DNA from: Treponema sp.
Lineage (GTDB): Bacteria; Spirochaetota; Spirochaetia; Treponematales; Treponemataceae
Direction: 5' to 3'
Length of the DNA: 13,454 bases
Assembly (NCBI GenBank): GCA_031290005.1
Contig: JAITOJ010000114.1
Location: 1-13,454, forward strand
A program made the position numbers and the translations under genes. Shown piece after piece: positions 6,454 through 12,734 of this stretch. Under the pieces are notes generated by a model, which was given only the letters and a program-made list of their open reading frames with translations, did not search any database and had not been told where the DNA came from. Every line of letters begins with the position of its first letter. The stretch's first letter is position 1.

Positions 6454-7905
6454 ATGCCGGGTATGGGATTGACACAGACAACACGACAAACTCAGGGTAT
6501 GGTGATGAGTCAGAAGATGATCCAGTCTATTTCAATTCTGGCCATGTCCGCCCTTGACCTGCGGGAATACCTGTACAGGGAGGCAGAAAAAAATCCGGCC
6601 ATCGAAATCGCGGAAGATGAAACCAGCGCCGCTTTTGAAAAATCTTTAGGTTTCAGTAAAACCGCAGGCAATGCCCGACTAACCGCAAAAAAGACTGCCG
6701 GAACTACCGCAGAAAGCGATGCTTTTCAGGTGTTTCTGGAAAACCGACCCGCCCCGGCGGGCACCATCCAGGAACACCTGCTTTCCCAACTGAACCTGCT
6801 TTCTCTCACAGAAACGGAAGTAGGGCTTTGCAAAAAAATCATCGGCAATCTGGACACCCGCGGCTTTCAATTTGAGCCTCCTGAACGGCTGCTTGACCCA
6901 GCTATCCCCGGGGAAACACCGGAGATGCTTGGAAAATGCCTGGGTCTTGTCCGTGGTCTTGATCCTGCGGGGACCGCCTGTGCCGGATCCGCGGAAAGCC
7001 TTTTTGTCCAAGCGCAAATCCGCAGCGACGCCCCGCCTCTGGCACTTTTCATCCTGAACGGTCGGTTGAGCGTCCTAGAAAATCGGACCCCGGCCCGTAT
7101 CAGAAAAAAACTTGAGGCCCTCAGACTCTTGGCGGATGAAAAAGACGCCGTACTCGCGGTCGGTAAAATCACCGGTAAAGACATACAGGAAGCCGTCGGG
7201 TACATCCGGACTCTGGAACCCTTCCCCGCCCAAGAATTCGACCGGAAAGAACCGGGTTACATCGTACCGGAGGTGTATGTGTGCAAAAATACCGGTGAAG
7301 ACGATGCGCCTGACTCTCTCCGTTTTACCGTTACGTTTGCCAATGGTTCCCTTCCCCGGCTCGAGCTTGCCGCAGAGTTTGCAAACTTCGTAGATTCATC
7401 CGCCAGCCTGCGTAAGGCAGACGTCCGGTTCGCGGCAGGACTAATAAAAGATGCCAAATGGATTATCGAAACAGTGGAACAGCGGGAACAAGCGATTGTA
7501 AAAACCGTGCAGGCAATCATAGAATTTCAACTTCCTTTTTTTGAACAGGGGCCGCGTTTTCTTCGGCCCCTCAAAATGAAGAATGCCGCCGAACTGACCG
7601 GCGTCCACGAAGGGACTATTTCGCGTATTGTTAATGGCAAATATCTGCAATGCGATTGGGGGCTTTTTGAACTCCGGTATTTCTTCTCCTCCCAAACCGG
7701 CACGGTCGAAGGCGCGTCACGCTCAAAGGAAAGCGTCAAACAGGAATTGCAGCTTATCATACATGAACACGAAGACCAGCGGCGTCACAACCCCAAAATA
7801 AAAAAGCTTTCAGATGAGACCCTGACCCAAAAACTGGAAGAACGGGGCATCAAAATCGCCCGGCGGACAGTGGCAAAATACCGTTTGGAACTACAAAACA
7901 AATAA
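6454..7905 (+). CDS. rpoN: RNA polymerase sigma-54 factor (RpoN)
   Basis: A 483-residue sigma-54 factor, which directs RNA polymerase to -24/-12 promoters that need an AAA+ activator. Region I (about residues 1-50) has the typical LTQ...QGMVMSQKMIQSISIL...L pattern used for activator response. Core-binding signatures follow: GTIQEHLLSQLNLL (103-116), IIGNLDTRGF (129-138) and LDPAGT (169-174). The DNA-binding part has the HTH segment around ELTGVHEGTISRIVNGKYLQ (380-399), then FELRYFFSS, and near the end the RpoN box ARRTVAKYRL (469-478), which differs from the common form only at the last residue. Length is ordinary for the family. Start: ATG at 6439 adds five residues but lies at the predicted transcription start, whereas ATG at 6454 has GGAG seven bases upstream. 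It stands alone, ending at a terminator about 135 bases downstream. No activator gene is present in the window. Confidence 0.95.
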   Translation: MPGMGLTQTTRQTQGMVMSQKMIQSISILAMSALDLREYLYREAEKNPAIEIAEDETSAAFEKSLGFSKTAGNARLTAKKTAGTTAESDAFQVFLENRPAPAGTIQEHLLSQLNLLSLTETEVGLCKKIIGNLDTRGFQFEPPERLLDPAIPGETPEMLGKCLGLVRGLDPAGTACAGSAESLFVQAQIRSDAPPLALFILNGRLSVLENRTPARIRKKLEALRLLADEKDAVLAVGKITGKDIQEAVGYIRTLEPFPAQEFDRKEPGYIVPEVYVCKNTGEDDAPDSLRFTVTFANGSLPRLELAAEFANFVDSSASLRKADVRFAAGLIKDAKWIIETVEQREQAIVKTVQAIIEFQLPFFEQGPRFLRPLKMKNAAELTGVHEGTISRIVNGKYLQCDWGLFELRYFFSSQTGTVEGASRSKESVKQELQLIIHEHEDQRRHNPKIKKLSDETLTQKLEERGIKIARRTVAKYRLELQNK

Positions 7906-8022
7906 AAATCTCGGTAAAAACTTCTCATTTCCAGTAAAGTTCTTTTTTGTCAATCCGATAAATATATTGTAAGGGATGATTACGGAGACAACATAAACAT
8001 CCAGGGTCTTCGTGGTGTTCAT
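7891..8022 (-). CDS. Possible small hydrophobic protein, 43 residues
   Basis: A short minus-strand frame that begins with ATG at 8022 preceded by AGGAG at good spacing, and ends at TAG (7893-7891). The predicted peptide starts MNTTKTLDVYVVSVIIPYNI, has a hydrophobic stretch over roughly residues 9-24, then a basic segment (LTKKNFTGNEK) and a hydrophobic end. The last 15 bases run antisense to the end of rpoN. It lies downstream of the nuclease gene on the same strand, beyond a hairpin that points the other way, so it could be read through from that operon. I recognise no family. A leftover of a decayed gene or a chance frame is as likely as a real gene. Confidence 0.25.
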   Translation of the reverse strand: MNTTKTLDVYVVSVIIPYNIFIGLTKKNFTGNEKFLPRFLFVL

Positions 8023-8039
8023 ACAATACTCCTTTTTTT

Positions 8040-8079
8040 AAAGTTGAAAAATCGGTAAGGGTTTTTCAACTTTTTTTTT
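8040..8079 (+). terminator. Rho-independent terminator downstream of rpoN
   Basis: A perfect 12-base inverted repeat, AAAGTTGAAAAA (8040-8051) and TTTTTCAACTTT (8062-8073), encloses a 10-base loop and is followed directly by six more T. The stem is AT-rich but long. On the minus strand the same hairpin is followed by TTT then a run of A, so it should work mainly for rightward transcripts, ending the rpoN message. Confidence 0.8.
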
Positions 8080-8094
8080 ACCTAACTCTTAGAA

Positions 8095-8901
8095 TTACCA
8101 GTATTCAATGTTGAAACTACATTCCGCCGCATCTTCAATATCATCGGGGAAGGCGGAAAAAAAATCCAGGCCGGTACGCGCTTCAACCTCGTCTACCGTA
8201 AGGGCGTAATCGATATATACCCCCTGCGGCTTCCCATTGGGGATAATAAAACCAATCATGTGCAGCCCGCGGTTTCCTTCGGTATCGGTAATCAGGGCCG
8301 TCAGCACTTTATAGTAATATTCGGGCACACTGACAGCGGTACTGTATCCGATAACCGGGAAATCGTATCTGTCAAGTACCGGCCCGCTCACCACCAGAAC
8401 ACGATCATATTTCCACACCGCCAGCCGCACCGCTTCTTCCAGATACTTCCAAACTCCCCGATTCAGGGACGGCGTTTGGGGCGACATATTGCTCATATAA
8501 AACGATTCGTTCATGGCGTTTTGGCTGAACCGCATGTCCGCGGCAGGCGCCAGATGCCCCCGGTCAAAACCGCTGCGGTAGTAATCGTCCGGCAGGGCTG
8601 ACCCGGTGGAAATAGACGGGTCAGCCGCAAAATTATTGCTGCGCCCCACCACCGCGGCTAATTCTTCACGGGTAAGCTCGTAGGCGACCCATTCCGAAAG
8701 CTCATAGGAGTCCCGATAACAGAAGGTAAACCCCTCGTAAGTATGGATTTCGTGGTCAACAGCCGTATCATTCCCCGGACAAATCGGAATTTCCGCGTGG
8801 GGCGGGAATTCCGGCGTTTGGGCCGCAAGAATTCGTGGGAAAACAACCAAAACGAACAGGGCGAACCAAACGCGCCAAAAGGCTTTACACTTATTGTCCA
8901 T
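8095..8901 (-). CDS. Secreted DNA/RNA non-specific endonuclease (DRGH motif)
   Basis: A 268-residue exported nuclease of the Serratia/NucA beta-beta-alpha-metal family, which cuts single- and double-stranded DNA and RNA. A signal peptide spans about residues 1-28: charged start, hydrophobic core WFALFVLVVF, and a likely cleavage near ILAAQ. The family signature is complete: DRGHLAPAADM (113-123) with general-base His116, then FYMSNMSPQTPSLNRGVW (134-151) with the metal-ligand Asn147. VSGPVLD (171-177) and the substrate-strand IGFIIPN (216-222) also fit. The start ATG at 8901 lies four bases after the stop of the DUF362 gene; a TTG at 8916 would add five residues and overlap it. No good ribosome-binding site is seen at either, so translation probably depends on the upstream gene. 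Likely periplasmic or extracellular, serving nutrient scavenging or clearing of environmental DNA. Confidence 0.9.
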   Translation of the reverse strand: MDNKCKAFWRVWFALFVLVVFPRILAAQTPEFPPHAEIPICPGNDTAVDHEIHTYEGFTFCYRDSYELSEWVAYELTREELAAVVGRSNNFAADPSISTGSALPDDYYRSGFDRGHLAPAADMRFSQNAMNESFYMSNMSPQTPSLNRGVWKYLEEAVRLAVWKYDRVLVVSGPVLDRYDFPVIGYSTAVSVPEYYYKVLTALITDTEGNRGLHMIGFIIPNGKPQGVYIDYALTVDEVEARTGLDFFSAFPDDIEDAAECSFNIEYW

Positions 8902-8905
8902 AGAT

Positions 8906-10018
8906 TTAAATGGCAATCAATTCGTATTTCCGCGTCCCAAGCCCCAGTTTCTCACCCTGTTCCAGTTGGCTAATCCAGTTGGTTGCGGGATGGGTGTCGA
9001 TAAAACGGTCATTGCTGGTTTGGGGCATTTCCGAAAGCCAAGAACCAGGCAGCACGGGCTGCTTATTCACCGCGTCCACACAGGCCTGGTCAAGAGCCAC
9101 GGGGTTAAAGGACGCGAACATGCCCACATCGGGAACAATAGGCGCGTCATTTTCTCCGTGACAATCGCAGTTTGGTGACACATCCATCACCAGGCTGAGG
9201 TGAAAACAAGGACGGCCCCGGACAACCGCCGCGGCATATTCGACTATTTTTTTGTTGAGGATGTCAAAGGCCTCATCGCCCGCGGGTTGTACCGCATCCC
9301 TGGGACACACCCCGATGCACCGTCCGCAGCCGGTACATTTCTCGTGGCTGATGGACGCCTTGCGATTGGCAACCGTGATAGCGTCGTGGGCGCAATTCCG
9401 GTTACACGCCCCGCAGCCGATGCACAAGGAAGGTTCAACGCGGGGTTTGCCGCTGGAATGCATTTCCATCTTCCCTGCCCGGGAACCACAGCCCATGCCG
9501 ATATTTTTTAAGGCTCCGCCAAAACCAGTGGCTTCATGCCCCTTAAAATGGGTAAGGGAAATAAAAATATCCGCGTCCATAATGGCGCGCCCGATTTTTG
9601 CCTGTTTTACATAGGTTCCGTCAGGAACAGCCACCAGGGTTTCATCAGTACCCTTCAGGCCGTCGGCAATGAGTATGTGGCAGCCTGTTGAAAACGGAGA
9701 AAAACCGTTTGCGTAGGCTGCGTCGAGATGATCCAGGGCGTTTTTTCTGCCCCCCACATACAGGGTGTTGCAGTCGGTCAGGAAAACCTTGCCTCCCTGT
9801 TCTTTGACAATATCCACGATGACCCTGGCAAAATTAGGCCGCAGAAACGCCAGATTGCCCGGCTCGCCAAAATGAATCTTTATGGCGGTATATAGCCCGG
9901 AAAAATCAATTTTGGTAATCCCCGCTTTAATAACCAATCGTCGCAGTTTTTGCAGCAAATTTTCTTCCAAGGTAGCGCGGAAGGTGGTAAAATACACCGG
10001 CGACTTTTGTTCATTCAT
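8906..10018 (-). CDS. DUF362-type Fe-S protein with two [4Fe-4S] ferredoxin motifs
   Basis: A 370-residue cytoplasmic protein of the uncharacterised 'DUF362 plus 4Fe-4S' family. Residues 1-185 and about 245-350 form the DUF362 part: KIHFGEPGN (48-56), FLRPN (58-62), FLTDCNTLYVGGR (79-91), LTHFKGHEATGFGGALKNIGMG (155-176) and, later, NPVALDQACVD (305-315). Between them are two ferredoxin clusters: CIGCGACNRNC (Cys199, 202, 205, 209; lacking the usual proline after the last Cys) and CTGCGRCIGVCP (Cys228, 231, 234, 238). Extra cysteines occur in the stretch SPNCDCHGEN (281-290). The biochemical role is unknown; a redox or metal-handling role is inference from the clusters. The start ATG at 10018 has GAGGAG six bases upstream. 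It has its own promoter just after the relA-like gene and is followed at four bases by the nuclease gene. Confidence 0.88.
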   Translation of the reverse strand: MNEQKSPVYFTTFRATLEENLLQKLRRLVIKAGITKIDFSGLYTAIKIHFGEPGNLAFLRPNFARVIVDIVKEQGGKVFLTDCNTLYVGGRKNALDHLDAAYANGFSPFSTGCHILIADGLKGTDETLVAVPDGTYVKQAKIGRAIMDADIFISLTHFKGHEATGFGGALKNIGMGCGSRAGKMEMHSSGKPRVEPSLCIGCGACNRNCAHDAITVANRKASISHEKCTGCGRCIGVCPRDAVQPAGDEAFDILNKKIVEYAAAVVRGRPCFHLSLVMDVSPNCDCHGENDAPIVPDVGMFASFNPVALDQACVDAVNKQPVLPGSWLSEMPQTSNDRFIDTHPATNWISQLEQGEKLGLGTRKYELIAI

Positions 10019-10045
10019 AACAAACTCCTCGAACATGTTTTGGGC

Positions 10046-10074
10046 AGTATAGCGAATAGGACATCCTACGTCTA
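10046..10074 (-). promoter_or_regulatory. Putative promoter of the DUF362 gene and nuclease
   Basis: On the minus strand TAGACG (10074-10069), a 17-base spacer and TATACT (10051-10046). It begins immediately after the TAA of the RelA/TPR gene. Transcription would start near 10039, leaving a leader of about 20 bases with the GAGGAG site. I see no terminator between the two genes, so read-through is also possible. Confidence 0.5.
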
Positions 10075-11361
10075 TTACTTCATATCGAATTTTTCAACCA
10101 GTCTGCTTCGCAGCAGTTTTGTGTCATCGTCATCAAGGCCCAGTTTTTGCGACTGGTCTAGTTCACGGAGCGCTTCCTGATACTCGCCGAGCTGATACTG
10201 TGCCAAAGCTTCCCGGTAATGCACATGGGCCTGGAAGGGATTTATGGCCAGGGATTTTTCAAAATAGCCCAGCGCACCCTCATGGTCACCCAGCAGACTC
10301 CGCACAATACCGCAATAATAAAAGGAACGGAAATTATCCGGGTCATGGGCAACGCTGGTGGAAAAATCTCCAAAGGCTTCGTCATACTTACTTTGAGAAA
10401 AAAATGCCATCCCCCGATGTTTGTGAATTACAGACAATACCATTTTGTTCGGCGGCGGGTCAAACTGAATGATGCGGGTATAAATTTCGATGGCCCGCTG
10501 ATAATCCGCCGTGTTGTGCGCCTGAAGGGCCTCCAGAATAAGATCGTCGATGGTACCCCGCAAAAATGGATTAACCATCGGGAGAGAAGGCAGAATTTTA
10601 GACTCTTCCGCGCTGCCGCCAAGCATTTCATGGGTACTGTCGTCAGCCCGGCCATAGAAATTCTGCCTACGATAGTCCAGTTCCCGGTTGAGTTTATTCT
10701 GGTAATCCCTGATTTCCTGGAATACGATATCCGCCAGGTTCAGGCTGGCATTAATCGATGCCAGTTTTCGGCGGAAGGGCAAATCAAAGGGAGAAAACTC
10801 CGACTTGTATACCAGTTCGTGCTCAACCTCTGCCCATGCATCCTGTAAGATAGTACGAATCTGTACCTCACACACCAGGGCGTCCATATTGATGAGGACG
10901 GTTTGCCCAAATTCCGGTCTGTTAATTTCATCAATTATTTCCTTTGGAATATTCAGTAAAAGATGGATGGATTCATAAGAAAACTCCGAAACCTTCCGGC
11001 TTGCCCCTTTGCGCTCAATTTCCACCACCTGAAAAGCCGCCGAAATTTGGCGTACCACGGTCTCCAAATCCTCAAAAAACACGCACACCACCCGGATACC
11101 AAGCAGGTCTGTAATAAGCGGCAATTCTTCTGAAGTTGCCGCAGCCTGAGACTTAACTCGGAGCAATTTTTTATAATAGCCGGGAAAATTTTTTACCCTG
11201 GTTTTATATCCCGGCTGAGAAGAAAGGCATACCGTATCTTTGATTTTTTGCTGTATCGCTTTGTTCATATATTCCAAAGCAGGCAAGGCTGTTTCATACC
11301 GGGCATGGATTTTTGCCCGATCGGGAAGTTCGAAAATTGTTTGATTTGGCTGGACAATCAT
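10075..11361 (-). CDS. RelA/SpoT-type (p)ppGpp synthetase with C-terminal TPR repeats
   Basis: A 428-residue protein. Residues about 35-230 are a RelA/SpoT nucleotidyltransferase domain, which transfers pyrophosphate from ATP to GDP/GTP: TRVKNFPGYYKKL (54-66), the metal-binding Asp85 in ITDLLGIRVV, the guanine-stacking Tyr129 in FSYESIH (127-133), and catalytic Glu165 in CEVQIRT followed by AWAEVEHELVYK. Residues about 268-405 are tetratricopeptide-like helices, with repeats such as YDEAFGDFSTSVAHDPDN, HEGALGYFEKSLAINP and YQEALRELDQSQKLG. There is no HD hydrolase domain and no TGS or ACT domain, so it is not a long RelA/Rel. The TPR tail suggests protein-controlled synthesis (inference). Start: ATG at 11361 begins close to the domain and has no ribosome-binding site; a -10 element lies six bases upstream. 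The frame extends upstream only through the flaA terminator and into flaA, which is not coding here. Confidence 0.85.
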   Translation of the reverse strand: MIVQPNQTIFELPDRAKIHARYETALPALEYMNKAIQQKIKDTVCLSSQPGYKTRVKNFPGYYKKLLRVKSQAAATSEELPLITDLLGIRVVCVFFEDLETVVRQISAAFQVVEIERKGASRKVSEFSYESIHLLLNIPKEIIDEINRPEFGQTVLINMDALVCEVQIRTILQDAWAEVEHELVYKSEFSPFDLPFRRKLASINASLNLADIVFQEIRDYQNKLNRELDYRRQNFYGRADDSTHEMLGGSAEESKILPSLPMVNPFLRGTIDDLILEALQAHNTADYQRAIEIYTRIIQFDPPPNKMVLSVIHKHRGMAFFSQSKYDEAFGDFSTSVAHDPDNFRSFYYCGIVRSLLGDHEGALGYFEKSLAINPFQAHVHYREALAQYQLGEYQEALRELDQSQKLGLDDDDTKLLRSRLVEKFDMK

Positions 11362-11367
11362 TTTTTC

Positions 11368-11396
11368 AAAATAACATGAAAATAAAAAAAAAGCAA
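11368..11396 (-). promoter_or_regulatory. Putative leaderless promoter of the RelA/TPR gene
   Basis: On the minus strand TTGCTT (11396-11391), a 17-base spacer and TATTTT (11373-11368), extended by TGT. Six bases then lead to ATG at 11361, so the predicted transcript starts at the initiation codon. The -35 lies just beyond the first T run of the flaA terminator. The -10 is only a 4/6 match and the region is AT-rich, so chance is possible. Confidence 0.4.
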
Positions 11397-11398
11397 TC

Positions 11399-11423
11399 AA
11401 AAAAAGCCGCCCCGAAGGGCGGC
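11399..11423 (-). terminator. Rho-independent terminator of flaA with UUCG tetraloop
   Basis: On the minus strand GCCGCCC (11423-11417), loop TTCG (11416-11413) and GGGCGGC (11412-11406) form a perfect seven-pair GC stem closed by the very stable C(UUCG)G loop. Seven T follow at once (11405-11399), and a second run of T comes after GATTGC. It starts 23 bases after the flaA stop. Confidence 0.92.
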
Positions 11424-11446
11424 CAATTATTAATATAGTACTGTGT

Positions 11447-12466
11447 CTACTGTGCCGCCGGCTGACCCTGCTGTTGATTATCCAAGTCGATAAAATTCGT
11501 TTCCGCGGCAATCTTCTCTTTTTCCGCATTCAACAGAATCTGCTTTGTGCCAAAATTTGACATTTCAGCGGTTTGCTTTTTTTGCTCCTCATCGGTAATA
11601 ATATGCCACGCATCTTCTTCCGCAATATCTCGCACCGGATTAAGAACCGCCCTGTCATAAATAAGCCGCACATCACCGAAATAACTGATAAAATCTCCAC
11701 CGGGCTTGCTGCCATCCTTTACAACCTGAAAACCCACAAATTTCACAAAAGGCAATTCAGTGTTCGGATACAATGGCGACGGGGTTCCATTATTGCGCGC
11801 CCGGACATCGGAAATATAAGCCGGATTCTTCCAGGAAATAGTTTTCCAGCCATCAAACTGCAAACTACCCATTGGATAACGCCGTTCAACACCCTTGTCA
11901 TCTTTAAGAATCACGAACAAACTATAAGGGAACAAATTACCCATTACCCGCACGGCGATCTCTTTAATTACCCCAACGTTTTTGACAACACCATATCCGT
12001 CTTCAAACTTGGTCTTTGCGAGTTCTTCACCTTGTGCATCTGCTTGTTCAGCCAAAGGTTCGAAAGCGGGGATTTCAAAAGGTGGAACAATCCGGGCGCT
12101 GGCATTCGCTGAATTATTCTGGAAAATAATTCGTACCCCCATGACACTTGTACCCGGGAAATATTTTGAATTATCCCGAACCACAACTGACCGCACCGTA
12201 TTTTTCACAGCGCCGTCAATACTCTTGGCAGATGAGTTGAGTTCAACTGCCCAATTACCGAGAGCCAAAGATGTCAGCATTGCCGCCTTGTTCTCATCAG
12301 TATACGAAGTTGGCGCCGCAACAGAATAATCCATGGTAGTCCGCGAATTCTGATCGTCGCTGTCCTCAGTCAGCAATGTAAAATCAATGAGTGTCGACTG
12401 ATCACCGAACGCAAAAGTAACGGCAAACAACAACACCATGGCCAATAAAACGAAAGTCTTTTTCAT
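11447..12466 (-). CDS. flaA: Flagellar filament outer-layer (sheath) protein FlaA
   Basis: A 339-residue exported protein of the spirochaetal FlaA family, which coats the FlaB core of the periplasmic flagella. A signal peptide covers about residues 1-21 (lysines, then VLLAMVLLFAVTFAFG, cleavage before DQS). Characteristic FlaA sequence follows: LALGNWAVELNSSAKS, FPGTSVMGVRI, PPFEIPAFEP, KNVGVIKEIAVRVMGNLFPYSL, PMGSLQFDGWKTISWKNPAYISDVR, FVKFVGFQVVKDGSKPGGDF and DVRLIYDRAV. The C-terminus is a glutamine/alanine-rich tail (QQQGQPAAQ). The start ATG at 12466 has AGGAG seven bases upstream and a near-consensus promoter, and a strong terminator follows, so it is a monocistronic, probably highly expressed gene. 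Treponemes often carry more than one FlaA; which paralogue this is cannot be told here. This gene is the main basis for placing the window in spirochaetes. Confidence 0.93.
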   Translation of the reverse strand: MKKTFVLLAMVLLFAVTFAFGDQSTLIDFTLLTEDSDDQNSRTTMDYSVAAPTSYTDENKAAMLTSLALGNWAVELNSSAKSIDGAVKNTVRSVVVRDNSKYFPGTSVMGVRIIFQNNSANASARIVPPFEIPAFEPLAEQADAQGEELAKTKFEDGYGVVKNVGVIKEIAVRVMGNLFPYSLFVILKDDKGVERRYPMGSLQFDGWKTISWKNPAYISDVRARNNGTPSPLYPNTELPFVKFVGFQVVKDGSKPGGDFISYFGDVRLIYDRAVLNPVRDIAEEDAWHIITDEEQKKQTAEMSNFGTKQILLNAEKEKIAAETNFIDLDNQQQGQPAAQ

Positions 12467-12506
12467 ATAAAAACTCCTTTTTCCCTTGGATGAAATAATT
12501 GAAACT

Positions 12507-12535
12507 ATTATCCATTACCACGCAGATTTTGTCAA
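12507..12535 (-). promoter_or_regulatory. Strong sigma-70-type promoter of flaA
   Basis: On the minus strand TTGACA (12535-12530), a perfect -35, a 17-base spacer and GATAAT (12512-12507), one mismatch from consensus. Transcription should start near 12500, giving a leader of about 34 bases with the AGGAG site. The form is that of a housekeeping promoter, not a sigma-28 or sigma-54 flagellar one. Confidence 0.75.
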
Positions 12536-12677
12536 TAGCTTTTCAATGCGTGTATTCATTTTTTTTTAAAATTATTGCAAATTGGGCCTCTTTCAAAACC
12601 TTTGAAGAGTTATATAAGCTAATATGGATACATGGGACAGAGAATAATAATCAGGGTGTATTGTAAAAAAGTAAATC

Positions 12678-12699
12678 CTATGCTACAAGTAAAGCATAG
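12678..12699. repeat. Inverted repeat in the leader or promoter region of the flavoprotein gene
   Basis: CTATGCT (12678-12684) and AGCATAG (12693-12699) are a perfect seven-base inverted repeat around an eight-base spacer. It lies about 35 bases before the start codon at 12735. It could be an operator or a small RNA hairpin; no T run follows, so it is not a terminator. The rest of the flaA/flavoprotein intergenic region (12467-12734) is AT-rich. I found no convincing rightward promoter in it: TTTCAA (12591-12596) and TATAAG (12613-12618), 16 apart, are the best weak candidate. Confidence 0.4.
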
Positions 12700-12734
12700 T
12701 ATCACAGGATAAACGAAATAATAAGGAGTAACGT

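Noticed and set aside
8040..8073. The rpoN terminator hairpin acting also as terminator for the nuclease operon
   Set aside because: On the minus strand the stem is followed by TTT and then a run of A, so the U tract needed for efficient release is missing.
10190..10207. A -24/-12-like sigma-54 site on the minus strand: TTTGGCAC with GC ten bases after GG
   Set aside because: It lies inside the TPR coding region, the -12 part is CAGCT and not TTGCW, and no gene starts at a suitable distance downstream.
11362..11529. Upstream extension of the RelA/TPR frame to 11529
   Set aside because: The extension runs through the flaA terminator and the flaA C-terminus; the added residues match no RelA/SpoT domain and the promoter lies inside it.
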